The translations under genes were made by a program, and so were the position numbers. Source: Porticoccaceae bacterium (GTDB lineage Bacteria; Pseudomonadota; Gammaproteobacteria; Pseudomonadales; Porticoccaceae). From it: a DNA stretch of 34,834 nt. Below, one piece after another: positions 17,698-25,261 of the stretch; the stretch's first letter is position 1; each line of letters begins with the position of its first letter. The notes under the pieces were generated by a model that was not told the DNA's origin, searched no databases, and saw only the letters and a program-made list of their open reading frames with translations. The DNA lies in the NCBI GenBank assembly GCA_018654575.1, contig JABILI010000083.1, positions 1-34,834 on the forward strand. The letters run 5' to 3'.

Positions 17698-19437
17698 TTG
17701 GATATTTATACCCTTACGATAGCGATCAGCGTGGTTATCTTTATCGGCGTTGGCATATATGCTGGGCGCAGCGTTAGAAAGCTAGATGATTACTTTGTCG
17801 CCGGACGGCGGGCACCCACATTACTGATTGTTGGCACACTGGTCGCTAGTGTTTTCAGTACCTCGATTTTTCTCGGCGAAGCTGGATTTACCTATGACGG
17901 TCAATTAGGTCCCTACATATTAATGCCGGGGATCGCTGTGATTGGTTACGTTTATGGCGCGCTATTTTTTGGCACTTTTTTGCGGCGCAGTCGCGCAACA
18001 ACCGTGGCCGACTTCTTTGGTCAGCGTTTTAACAGTCACCGGGTTCAACAGGCGGCAGGCATGACGATCATTGTTGGTCTGGGCGGTTACTTGCTTGTGG
18101 TCACCCAGGGTGCAGCGATCTTATTGTCTGAACTAACCGGCCTGGGTTATTTCGAAGGCATAGTGCTAGCTTGGCTCAGTTATACCCTATTCACCATGTA
18201 CGCCGGTTCTAAGGGCGTGATCATTACCGACACCTTAATGTTTCTGTTGTTTTGCTTCGCCACTGTGTTTTTTGTCTTTTATGTTGTCGATGGAATGGGA
18301 GGCGTTGCGCAAGCCGTTGAAGACTTAACACTGGTCAAGAGCAAACCTGATATTACTGCCTGGCACGGCACCGTTGGCGCCGGCACTGAGTGGCCAACCC
18401 CAAGGGATTATCTCATTTGGACTTTAATCGTAGATATGTCCTGGGGCTTCGTTTATGCCGTGGGTCCTTGGCAATCGAGCCGGCACTTGATGGCGCGAGA
18501 CGAGCATGTCGTTATCCGCGCAGCGGTCTATGCTTGTATCGCTGTGGCACTAATGCAGATACTTATTTACGGTGTCGGCGGATTTATCAACCTAGCTAAC
18601 CCGAATATTTCGCCATCTGAAACCGTTATGATTTGGGCCGCCAAGAACCTGGTACCAACTTTTCTAGGGGCACTTTTGCTGGCTGGCATTATGGCTGCCG
18701 CACTGTCTTCTGCATCAACTTTTTTGTCTCTGATCGGCTTTAGTGTCAGCAATGACATTGTGGTGCGTAAGCAAGCATTGACACTGAGAGCCTCTCGTAT
18801 TGCCATGTTTACCACCGGCGCGGCTGTGCTGGTGCTGTGTTTTATTTTTCCGCCTAATGTGTTTTGGCTCATGATGTTCATCGGTACCGTTTTCGCATCG
18901 TCCTGGGGCCCGGTTGGCTTCATGAGTATCTGGAGTAAATCCATTACAGCTGATGCTGCTTTTTGGGGAATTTTGAGCGGATTTTTTGGCAACGTGATAC
19001 CCGCGTCACTCGAATACATGGGGCTAATAAGCCTGCCCAGCTATTTTAATCCGGCCCTGATTGGCGCAAGCATTAGCCTCTTAACGATTATCTTTATATC
19101 TAGAAGAGGCAATGTCACCACGCAAGAGGCAGAGTACCGCGAGCACCTCCACCGCACACCAGATGTCGATTATGATCTACAAAAAACCAAAACAACCCTG
19201 TGGGCACCGGCATTTTTAGTTATCTATGGCTGTGTGATGCCACTGTTGTTGATTAAGTATTATGTCATCCCCTATCAAACAGCCCTTGGTCAACTCCTGC
19301 CCGACGGCACCGTGGATTTATCGACTGGGGAATCTGTCTTGGCCATGCTAACCGCACCGGTCTACATTATTCTTGCCCTTATCGTCACCAAGGTGGTCTG
19401 GACTAGATATAGCCCACGCCCGCAAACAATCACCTAA
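17698..19437 (+). CDS. sodium:solute symporter (SSS family)
   Basis: Encodes 579 residues with a TTG start; CGGAG lies nine bases upstream and the frame begins MDIYTLTIAISVVIF. About 13 hydrophobic segments are seen. Family features: RKLDDYFVAGRRAPTLLIVG, the Na-site helix SVFSTSIFLGEAGF, FGQRFNSHRVQQAAG, and the helix LLLAGIMAAALSSASTFLSL, which carries the conserved Ser residues of the Na2 site. It couples uptake of a solute (sugar, acid or nucleoside) to Na+. The gene is complete, and its last 16 codons plus stop also occur at 28102-28150 as part of a 116-bp repeat. The upstream glycoside hydrolase suggests a sugar, but this is inference. Confidence 0.93.
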   Translation: MDIYTLTIAISVVIFIGVGIYAGRSVRKLDDYFVAGRRAPTLLIVGTLVASVFSTSIFLGEAGFTYDGQLGPYILMPGIAVIGYVYGALFFGTFLRRSRATTVADFFGQRFNSHRVQQAAGMTIIVGLGGYLLVVTQGAAILLSELTGLGYFEGIVLAWLSYTLFTMYAGSKGVIITDTLMFLLFCFATVFFVFYVVDGMGGVAQAVEDLTLVKSKPDITAWHGTVGAGTEWPTPRDYLIWTLIVDMSWGFVYAVGPWQSSRHLMARDEHVVIRAAVYACIAVALMQILIYGVGGFINLANPNISPSETVMIWAAKNLVPTFLGALLLAGIMAAALSSASTFLSLIGFSVSNDIVVRKQALTLRASRIAMFTTGAAVLVLCFIFPPNVFWLMMFIGTVFASSWGPVGFMSIWSKSITADAAFWGILSGFFGNVIPASLEYMGLISLPSYFNPALIGASISLLTIIFISRRGNVTTQEAEYREHLHRTPDVDYDLQKTKTTLWAPAFLVIYGCVMPLLLIKYYVIPYQTALGQLLPDGTVDLSTGESVLAMLTAPVYIILALIVTKVVWTRYSPRPQTIT

Positions 19438-19501
19438 ACCCACTGACTTCTCAACCTCAGGGTGAAGGGGGCGTCACCATGCCAACGCAGAACAGACTTA
19501 T
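19386..19501. repeat. 116-bp direct repeat, copy 1 (symporter 3' end and flank)
   Basis: Identical over 116 bp to 28099-28214, same orientation, offset 8713. It starts in the third base of a symporter codon, includes the last 16 codons and stop, and continues 64 bp downstream through a weak hairpin GGTGA (19461-19465) / TCACC (19474-19478). The flanking bases differ on both sides. See the finding on the bracketed cassette. Confidence 0.97.
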
Positions 19502-19790
19502 TTTTCCGTAAAACTTACCTTTAATAATCATGATATATTCTCCTTTTCCCTAGAGTGTATTCGCTAAAATTCCCTGCTTATTCTATTAGAGCTTAGTGTT
19601 TAGTTTGGTTTAGTTGAGTTAATTAACCGTCTAAATTACATAAGCCATACAATAAAGTATGCGGCCAGAATAAAAGCTATTTAAACAAGTTTAAATCATC
19701 TAATTCGATGAAAAGAATATAGAACACTTGGTAATACCACCAATGAGTTTTACCAGTTGCATCTATATCCTATCCACTTAATGGGGTTTT
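19502..19790. other. AT-rich non-coding stretch between repeat copy 1 and the catabolic operon
   Basis: About 290 bp without a supportable gene. It is visibly richer in A and T than the flanking genes. TGGTAA at 19729-19734 and TTACCA at 19750-19755 could form a hairpin for transcripts leaving the minus-strand operon. No transposase, tRNA or attachment-site signature was recognised. Confidence 0.5.
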
Positions 19791-20648
19791 CTAACCGCTG
19801 TGCTCATTGAGAAAGGCAATAGCCAGTGGATTGTAAAGTTCGGGGCGCTCGTGCTGCGGCCAGTGTCCACATTCTTCAAAAAGCTCTAGGCGCGAACCGG
19901 CAATATCTTTGTGCATTTTGTGTGCTTCGGGAACATCACCAAAGGGGTTTTCTCTTCCCCAAATAACCAAAGTAGGCGCGGTTATTTTCGCCAGATCTTC
20001 TGGTCTTAAAAGGTTGCGCTGGCGTATTGGCATTTCTTGCATACAGAGTAGGTTATGAATGTTTTTCACAAAATTGGGCTGGTGATAAATAGCGTGTCGA
20101 ACCTGCACTAACTCTTCGCTAACATTCTTTTCCCCATCGAACATCAGCAGATGTAAGCGCTTGCGCGTTAGTCCAATATCGTCTGATTTGACCGCTTTTG
20201 TGGTGCTTTCCTTGATGCGCTGCATAATTTCCGGATTGGCCTTGGTGCCGCCGGCTGCAATTAGCTGTAGGGATTTCACGCGCCTGGGATGATGAATTGC
20301 CAGCCAACCCGCGATCCAACCACCTAGGGATTCACCGGCGAAATGTGCCTTTTTAATACCCTGAGCATCCATATAGTCGAGCACATGCTTGCCGTACTTG
20401 GGGATCTCATAATTGGAATCTGGTTTATCTGTGTAGCCATGGCCAAGGGCATCAATAGCGTGGCATTTAAATCCCGCTTTGACGTGCGGCACAATATTGC
20501 GACAAAACGCCTCCAGATGACCACTGGTGCCGTGCATAAAGATGACGTCTTCGCCCTCACCGGCAATCAACGCTCGGGTTTTTACGCCACCGGCATTGAT
20601 CCAGTCGAGACGAAAGTCAATATCTGTTAAATCGGTCCAAATAGACAT
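19791..20648 (-). CDS. alpha/beta hydrolase (meta-cleavage product hydrolase-like)
   Basis: Encodes 285 residues and is the last gene of the minus-strand catabolic operon, 25 bp after the dioxygenase. Alpha/beta-hydrolase elements: oxyanion region FMHGTSGHLEAFCRN (residues 37-51), nucleophile elbow GESLGG with Ser107, the acid region WGRENPFGDVPEA with Asp238, and His262 in CGHWPQHERPE. The WGRxNPFGDVPEA and GHWPQ.E.P.YN segments are typical of MhpC/BphD-like C-C bond hydrolases found beside extradiol dioxygenases. The likely role is to split the 2-hydroxy-6-oxo-dienoate formed by ring cleavage. It could instead hydrolyse an ester or lactone, since the cassette holds a second member of the same fold. 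Confidence 0.88.
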   Translation of the reverse strand: MSIWTDLTDIDFRLDWINAGGVKTRALIAGEGEDVIFMHGTSGHLEAFCRNIVPHVKAGFKCHAIDALGHGYTDKPDSNYEIPKYGKHVLDYMDAQGIKKAHFAGESLGGWIAGWLAIHHPRRVKSLQLIAAGGTKANPEIMQRIKESTTKAVKSDDIGLTRKRLHLLMFDGEKNVSEELVQVRHAIYHQPNFVKNIHNLLCMQEMPIRQRNLLRPEDLAKITAPTLVIWGRENPFGDVPEAHKMHKDIAGSRLELFEECGHWPQHERPELYNPLAIAFLNEHSG

Positions 20649-20673
20649 ATCTTATACTCCTTCATTAATTGAT

Positions 20674-21612
20674 TTATTCAGGCGGGGAAATTACCGCTAC
20701 AGCCATGCCTGTTAACCATTCTGGCATGGCGGAGTAGCAGAGTTTTTCTCCGGATTGGTGTCCGAGTGCAGCCGACATCATCAGCCATGCTCGGACTTCA
20801 TTGGCGCCGTTACCCGCCAGAGAAACGAGTTGGTCGTTACTAATTTGATTGGCAAATTGCCCCAGTGTTCCAGCTTCTATTTGTTCGAGAACGCGCAAAT
20901 CGAATGCCTCGTTAAGTTGCGGCGGCGCGTTGACAATAATCTGCCTGCGGCGCACTTCGTATTCGCTCCAGTTGTCGCGACCTTCTTTCCATGAATCGAC
21001 TAAAAATTCGTCGTTGGCAGATTCGGGCTTGCGCCAATCTGGAAAGGGCAGCTGATGAGATAGTCCGCCTGTGGCAATAACCGCCACGCGCATCCCATCT
21101 GGAAGAGTTTCGATGGCCTGAGCCAAGGATTCGCCAAATTGCAGGCATCTTTTTAGGCTTGGCAATGGCGGCGCAAAGCAATTGACCACCACAGGTATCA
21201 CTGGCAGTTTATCTTCGCCGACTATCCACTGTATGGCATGACTAATACCGTGATCCACCGATAGCTTGGTGGAGAAGGCTATATCGAAATCATCGGCTAT
21301 TATCTGATTGCAAATAGCCAGTGCCGCTTTTTTATCGACTTTTTGTGATCCGAACGGCGTGCCGTGTTCCCCAGCACAGTGCAATTCACCAACGCCAATG
21401 GAAAATGCGGGCATCATATCCAGCCAATAACCGCGAAAGTGATTGGAACCAATAATGACAACTGCATCGGGTTTCGCCGCATCTAGAATCGCGGCACTTT
21501 CGATCAATGCATCTCTGAACTGGTGAGCGCGCTGTAGGTGATCGACCTTGTCCCACTGGGTGTTCATCAATGTGGTATGAGAGGCACCAATACCCAAAAC
21601 AATCTTAGCCAT
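20674..21612 (-). CDS. LigB-type (class III) extradiol ring-cleavage dioxygenase
   Basis: Encodes 312 residues. Its start overlaps the stop of the M20-like gene by 8 bp, which indicates translational coupling. LigB-superfamily features: GIGASHTTLMN with iron ligand His12, VVIIGSNHF with His58, the central DHGISHAIQWI, PVIPVVVNCFAPPLPSLKRC, and GGLSHQLPFPDW. The C-terminal NGANEVRAWLMMSAAL corresponds to the helix found in MhpB and LigB relatives. The enzyme opens a catechol next to the diol with Fe(II) and O2. Its ring substrate would come from the flavin monooxygenase upstream. Protocatechuate/gallate-type and dihydroxyphenylpropanoate-type members cannot be told apart here. Confidence 0.9.
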   Translation of the reverse strand: MAKIVLGIGASHTTLMNTQWDKVDHLQRAHQFRDALIESAAILDAAKPDAVVIIGSNHFRGYWLDMMPAFSIGVGELHCAGEHGTPFGSQKVDKKAALAICNQIIADDFDIAFSTKLSVDHGISHAIQWIVGEDKLPVIPVVVNCFAPPLPSLKRCLQFGESLAQAIETLPDGMRVAVIATGGLSHQLPFPDWRKPESANDEFLVDSWKEGRDNWSEYEVRRRQIIVNAPPQLNEAFDLRVLEQIEAGTLGQFANQISNDQLVSLAGNGANEVRAWLMMSAALGHQSGEKLCYSAMPEWLTGMAVAVISPPE

Positions 21613-22963
21613 CTAAAACCTCCTGCTGCGAAATACCACAAACACTCAGAGCAATATGGATAAGCAGCTGGGTAAATTGATAGAGGTCATCCAGAGATAC
21701 GGCATTCATACCGAGTTGAAAATCCATATTCGCTAGATTGGCCTTGGGCAGACCTACTCTGGCAGTGGGCAGGCCATGGGCGCGCAATATATTGGCATCA
21801 GTGGCTCCGGAGGTAGACGTTATCGGCTGGTGTTGTTTATTGGTCACCGCCTCCCAAGATTGAATACTGGTTTGAATAATGGCTTGCTGGGCGTCTGTTG
21901 TGGTGCCAGGAATGGCAATCAAACGTTTGTAGTGAGCCGTTATACCCAATTCTTCACTAATCAATTTTAGTGCCGCGGCAAATTGCTGTTCGGCTTCATC
22001 AGGGGTGGTTTTCGGGCTGAGACGCAGGTCGACACGGAAGCGACAGAGTGCCGGAGTAAAAGCCGGCATACGCTGCCAACCGGATTCAATAAAGGCAATA
22101 ACGCCCTGAGGGGCGACTAACCCAGATCGATGTTTTTCAGGCCATGCTTGGAGCCAGATATCCAGTTTTTGCATTAACGCGGCGGCGTCCAGAATTGGAT
22201 TTTTATAGGGCATCAGGTGGCGTGAGCCCACATAGTTGTGAGCACCCTCAACGCTGACCTCAAACCAGATTAGACCCACTTCTTGCCACGACACAGCCCA
22301 CCCAGATTTGGCAATTAGGGCAGAGTCCGGCTGAAAACCCTGTTTTGAACCAAGTTCCAGCATACGTTGACAGCCGATACCGTGACCGGCACTCAAACCA
22401 GTCGCCCTTGCATTGGTTGGCATACCGCCGGCACCAAAACCCAGTAGTAAATCTGAATTCAGAGCGATACCCGCTGCGCGCAGGGTTCTCGCCGCTTCAA
22501 TAATGCAGGCGGCGTGTCCCTTTGGGTTGGACGCTCCTAGACCAAATAGGTGCTTGCCGTCAAAACGGCTTTTGGCCCGCGCTGCTGCGGGTAGTTCCGC
22601 TGCCAGCCAGGGCAAGTCTTCTTCAGCACTTGAGGAGGTCACGGTATCGATGGGCGCGTACAGCAGTAGGTTATTGCCTGAATCCGAGTGCTTACCGGCA
22701 ATTTTGCCGATTGCATTGGATTGTTTGCCGTCGATCTTTTGCTCTAAGCCGCACAAATCAAAATCGTTGAGCATAGCGGTAATATCACGCGCGAGCTCGG
22801 CCTCCTCTCCCGTGGGGGAAGCTACATCGACGAGTTTTTGCAAAATTGAGACCAGACTATCGCGACTAATTAGTGCCGATGCCCGATCAAAATGGCAATT
22901 AAAATCAAGATTCTGAGTCAATGGTTTCAGTCTCAACTGCAGTATCGTCACTACAGGAACCAA
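21605..22963 (-). CDS. M20-peptidase-like protein lacking the metal-binding site
   Basis: Encodes 452 residues from a TTG with GGA upstream; the true start is uncertain because no ATG lies near the N-terminus and similarity begins around residue 37. The M20/ArgE-DapE scaffold is intact: LVDVASPTGEE, LLYAPIDTV, HLFGLGASNPKGHAACIIEA, LLLGFGAGGMPTN, a dimerisation-type domain, and SGATDANILRAHGLPTARVG near the end. Ligand positions have changed: GHxD reads APID (His to Pro104), GASD reads GASN146, the catalytic DEE reads AGG (178-180), GEP-type Glu reads Lys219, and the last His is not evident. It is therefore probably not a zinc peptidase. It sits between a hydrolase and the dioxygenase in the operon and may bind or isomerise a ring-cleavage intermediate. 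Confidence 0.85.
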   Translation of the reverse strand: MVPVVTILQLRLKPLTQNLDFNCHFDRASALISRDSLVSILQKLVDVASPTGEEAELARDITAMLNDFDLCGLEQKIDGKQSNAIGKIAGKHSDSGNNLLLYAPIDTVTSSSAEEDLPWLAAELPAAARAKSRFDGKHLFGLGASNPKGHAACIIEAARTLRAAGIALNSDLLLGFGAGGMPTNARATGLSAGHGIGCQRMLELGSKQGFQPDSALIAKSGWAVSWQEVGLIWFEVSVEGAHNYVGSRHLMPYKNPILDAAALMQKLDIWLQAWPEKHRSGLVAPQGVIAFIESGWQRMPAFTPALCRFRVDLRLSPKTTPDEAEQQFAAALKLISEELGITAHYKRLIAIPGTTTDAQQAIIQTSIQSWEAVTNKQHQPITSTSGATDANILRAHGLPTARVGLPKANLANMDFQLGMNAVSLDDLYQFTQLLIHIALSVCGISQQEVLDG

Positions 22964-23016
22964 TCCAGGTTCCGGTCGAACAAATTAAAAAATCTCGAAA
23001 TAGGTCACCTAAATAA

Positions 23017-23904
23017 CTAAATGGATTCATGGATTATGTCCTCGGGTTCGGGTTGATCGAGAAAGGATCGCACAATATGGAAGTAGTGCTCTGGACGCTC
23101 TTCCTGCAAATGATGGGAGCTGGCATCGAGCACGTGCAATTGACCACGCTGTACCATGCGCGTGAGCATTAGCGGGTAATCGGGGGTAAGGAAGTCGTCT
23201 TGCAAGCCCCAGCAGAATAGCGTTGGGCACTGTACCTTGCCGAGCTCCTCAGTTAAGTCTTGCCAGTCGCCGCGCGGGCTATCGGAGCTGGCTGCCAGGC
23301 GCATTTCTTCGGCATCCAAACTCTGCAGATAGCGCATTGCGACCGTTTCATCTGGCAATAGGCCTGGGTTATACCATTCCAAACGGGCAATAAGTGCGCG
23401 CATTTTCTCCTTGCTGGGACCTTGACCACCGTAGTAGAGATCGCGGGCATTGCGACCGCGGCGCCCACCTTCGGGCAGCGGCGCCAAGGGGCCGTAAAAA
23501 ACTGGCATAGAGCCGGTCACAGTGAGCGAACGAGCTCGCTGTGGGTAGGTGGCCACAAAGCAGAGTGCAATGGTGCCGCCCCAGGAGTTGCAGACAAAAT
23601 CGGCGCGTTCAATCTCCAGCGCATCCATCAGTTCAGCCATGGAGCGCGCGTGGTGATCCCACATGGGACCTTCAATTCGGGATTTGTCGGATTTGCCGTA
23701 CTGCAATAAATCGGGCATAAGACAGCGACGATTTTCGGCAAACATAGGCGCTACCAAACCAAAATCCGACCAAGATGTACAGCCGGGGCCACCGCCGTGA
23801 AGCAAGAAAACCGGATCTCCCGCTCCCATTTCAATTAGGTAGTAACTGTTACTGCCCGCCTGCACATAGCGACCCTCGGGGGCTGGGTTCGGTATTAGGT
23901 TCAT
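23017..23904 (-). CDS. alpha/beta hydrolase (BphD/MhpC-like)
   Basis: Encodes 295 residues. The BphD/MhpC-type oxyanion loop LLHGGGPGCTSWSDFG (residues 34-49), nucleophile Ser107 in VCNSWGGT, acid Asp237 in CWGLQDDFLTP, and His264 in ASSHHLQEERPEHY form a complete triad. GGGPG with S-x-W-S is the strongest sign of a meta-cleavage product hydrolase in the cassette. It is transcribed after the Rieske gene with a 70-bp gap that contains a 20-bp perfect palindrome, and before the M20-like gene. Because a second hydrolase ends the operon, one of the two may handle a side chain or ester rather than the ring-fission product. Confidence 0.9.
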   Translation of the reverse strand: MNLIPNPAPEGRYVQAGSNSYYLIEMGAGDPVFLLHGGGPGCTSWSDFGLVAPMFAENRRCLMPDLLQYGKSDKSRIEGPMWDHHARSMAELMDALEIERADFVCNSWGGTIALCFVATYPQRARSLTVTGSMPVFYGPLAPLPEGGRRGRNARDLYYGGQGPSKEKMRALIARLEWYNPGLLPDETVAMRYLQSLDAEEMRLAASSDSPRGDWQDLTEELGKVQCPTLFCWGLQDDFLTPDYPLMLTRMVQRGQLHVLDASSHHLQEERPEHYFHIVRSFLDQPEPEDIIHESI

Positions 23905-23940
23905 CTTGCTTGTCCTCCATTAACTTCAGCAATAGGCTTT

Positions 23941-23960
23941 AAACCAGTTGCAACTGGTTT
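23941..23960. repeat. 20-bp perfect palindrome between the Rieske and hydrolase genes
   Basis: AAACCAGTTGCAACTGGTTT is a perfect palindrome. It lies in the 70-bp gap inside the operon, 14 bp past the Rieske stop and 36 bp before the hydrolase start. In RNA it folds as an eight-bp stem with a TGCA loop. It may act as a processing or stability hairpin, partial terminator, or regulator site. Confidence 0.85.
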
Positions 23961-23974
23961 CGGTGTCGGGCCAA

Positions 23975-25261
23975 TCATGGTTTTTCGCCTCCGCTCAGAA
24001 CGCGAACCGGCTGCTCTGGATTATCGTCGTCCAGCTCATCACCGCGAATAGGGTGTGGCTGGGAGAACAGCTTGCGCCATTCCATCAAGGAAACATCTGG
24101 GCGATAGAGCCGCTCTGGGGGGGCATTGGTTTCCGCCACCATCCAGTGATCTTGACCGGAGAAGTTGCCATGGAACATCCAACGGATTCCGCCGAGATAC
24201 CAGAGATAGAACAACCATTTGGATAAGCCTCCTTTAAACTGGAACATCAGGCCCACATACTTGGTGTGGTTGGCATCAATGGGCACATAAAATTCATAGT
24301 GAATGAAGCTTGGATAGACAATACGCAATACGCCGGGCATCGACAGGGAGGCAAAACCGGGAAAATTGCGCGATTCAATATAGGGGTTATTGCGTTTGGC
24401 GCCGCCAGTATTGCCCAGAAATTTTCCTTGTTTGTGCTTGGGCATAATTTTCCACCAACGCTTGTTGGTCCATTTGCCGACACCGGGGAATTCGGCCTCC
24501 CAGTAGCGTTCATCCTCAACCCTGTACAGCCAACGCCCCTGCTTTTTGATGTGAATTTTGTTCCAGGTTGGCATCACCTTAAAAATACGCCAGATGGAGG
24601 TGCGGTGCAAGTATTTTGCGTGCCCCTCATCGAAGCCATTTTCAGCGTAAAAACGCCAATTACCACTGCGATCTTCAATTCGGCCGCCCAGAGCATACTT
24701 GGGTGGATTAATCAGCTCTTCGGGCAGTTGATCTTCGAGTGCATGGGGTTTGCCCAGCCCCATATAAATCCAGATTAAACCGTGGCGTTCGCGCGCGGGA
24801 TAGGTTTGCACAGCAGCATTGCCACATATACGGCTGTCGGGGCCGTCGGTGATTACCGCCGCAACGTCACCGGTTTTTAGATCAAATGTCCAGCCGTGAT
24901 AGGGGCAACTGATGGTACCCGGCCACCATTGTTTACCCAAGGATATTTTTACCCCTCGATGGGGGCAGCGATCGTGTAGGGCTCGAATATTGCCGTCTTG
25001 ATCACGCATAACAAATAGATTTTTGCCACAGAGTCTGACCGCAACCGGTTTTTTCTTGACTTTGCGACCCCAGAGAACCGGGTACCAGTAGTCATGCAGT
25101 CCGGCTTCGGCCGCTTCGTAGTCCGGCCAGGCGTCCCAGTTTCGACCCAAGGCCATCTTTCTTCTGGAAAGCTTTTCTTTATCAGCATCACGCGCCGCAT
25201 TCTCAGTCATTTTTTTCACCATTTTGATAGATTGCAATCTGTCCTTGGGGCTTATTAGCAT
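23975..25261 (-). CDS. Rieske non-haem iron oxygenase, catalytic subunit
   Basis: Encodes 428 residues. The start overlaps the stop of the flavin reductase gene by 7 bp; MTENAARD at residue 18 is an alternative start. The Rieske 2Fe-2S site is Cys99-x-His101 and Cys119-xx-His122 (RCPHRG, SCPYHGWTFD). The catalytic iron site is the 2-His-1-carboxylate DEGHAKYLH, with Asp211, His214 and His219. The type resembles single-component-oxygenase families such as carbazole or ketosteroid hydroxylases, not the alpha-beta ring dioxygenases, and no beta subunit is present. The hydrophobic C-terminal WLFYLWYLGGIRWMFH is unusual and may touch a membrane. No ferredoxin or reductase gene occurs nearby, so electrons must come from elsewhere. 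Likely role: hydroxylation or demethylation of the substrate. Confidence 0.92.
   Translation of the reverse strand: MLISPKDRLQSIKMVKKMTENAARDADKEKLSRRKMALGRNWDAWPDYEAAEAGLHDYWYPVLWGRKVKKKPVAVRLCGKNLFVMRDQDGNIRALHDRCPHRGVKISLGKQWWPGTISCPYHGWTFDLKTGDVAAVITDGPDSRICGNAAVQTYPARERHGLIWIYMGLGKPHALEDQLPEELINPPKYALGGRIEDRSGNWRFYAENGFDEGHAKYLHRTSIWRIFKVMPTWNKIHIKKQGRWLYRVEDERYWEAEFPGVGKWTNKRWWKIMPKHKQGKFLGNTGGAKRNNPYIESRNFPGFASLSMPGVLRIVYPSFIHYEFYVPIDANHTKYVGLMFQFKGGLSKWLFYLWYLGGIRWMFHGNFSGQDHWMVAETNAPPERLYRPDVSLMEWRKLFSQPHPIRGDELDDDNPEQPVRVLSGGEKP

Noticed and set aside
22413-22916. 167-codon open frame on the plus strand opposite the M20-like gene
   Set aside because: Antisense frame with Ser/Ala/Arg-rich composition and no domain; the minus-strand gene is clearly homologous to a family.
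24266-24778. 170-codon open frame on the plus strand opposite the Rieske oxygenase gene
   Set aside because: Covers the conserved iron site of the Rieske gene in antisense; no start signal or domain.
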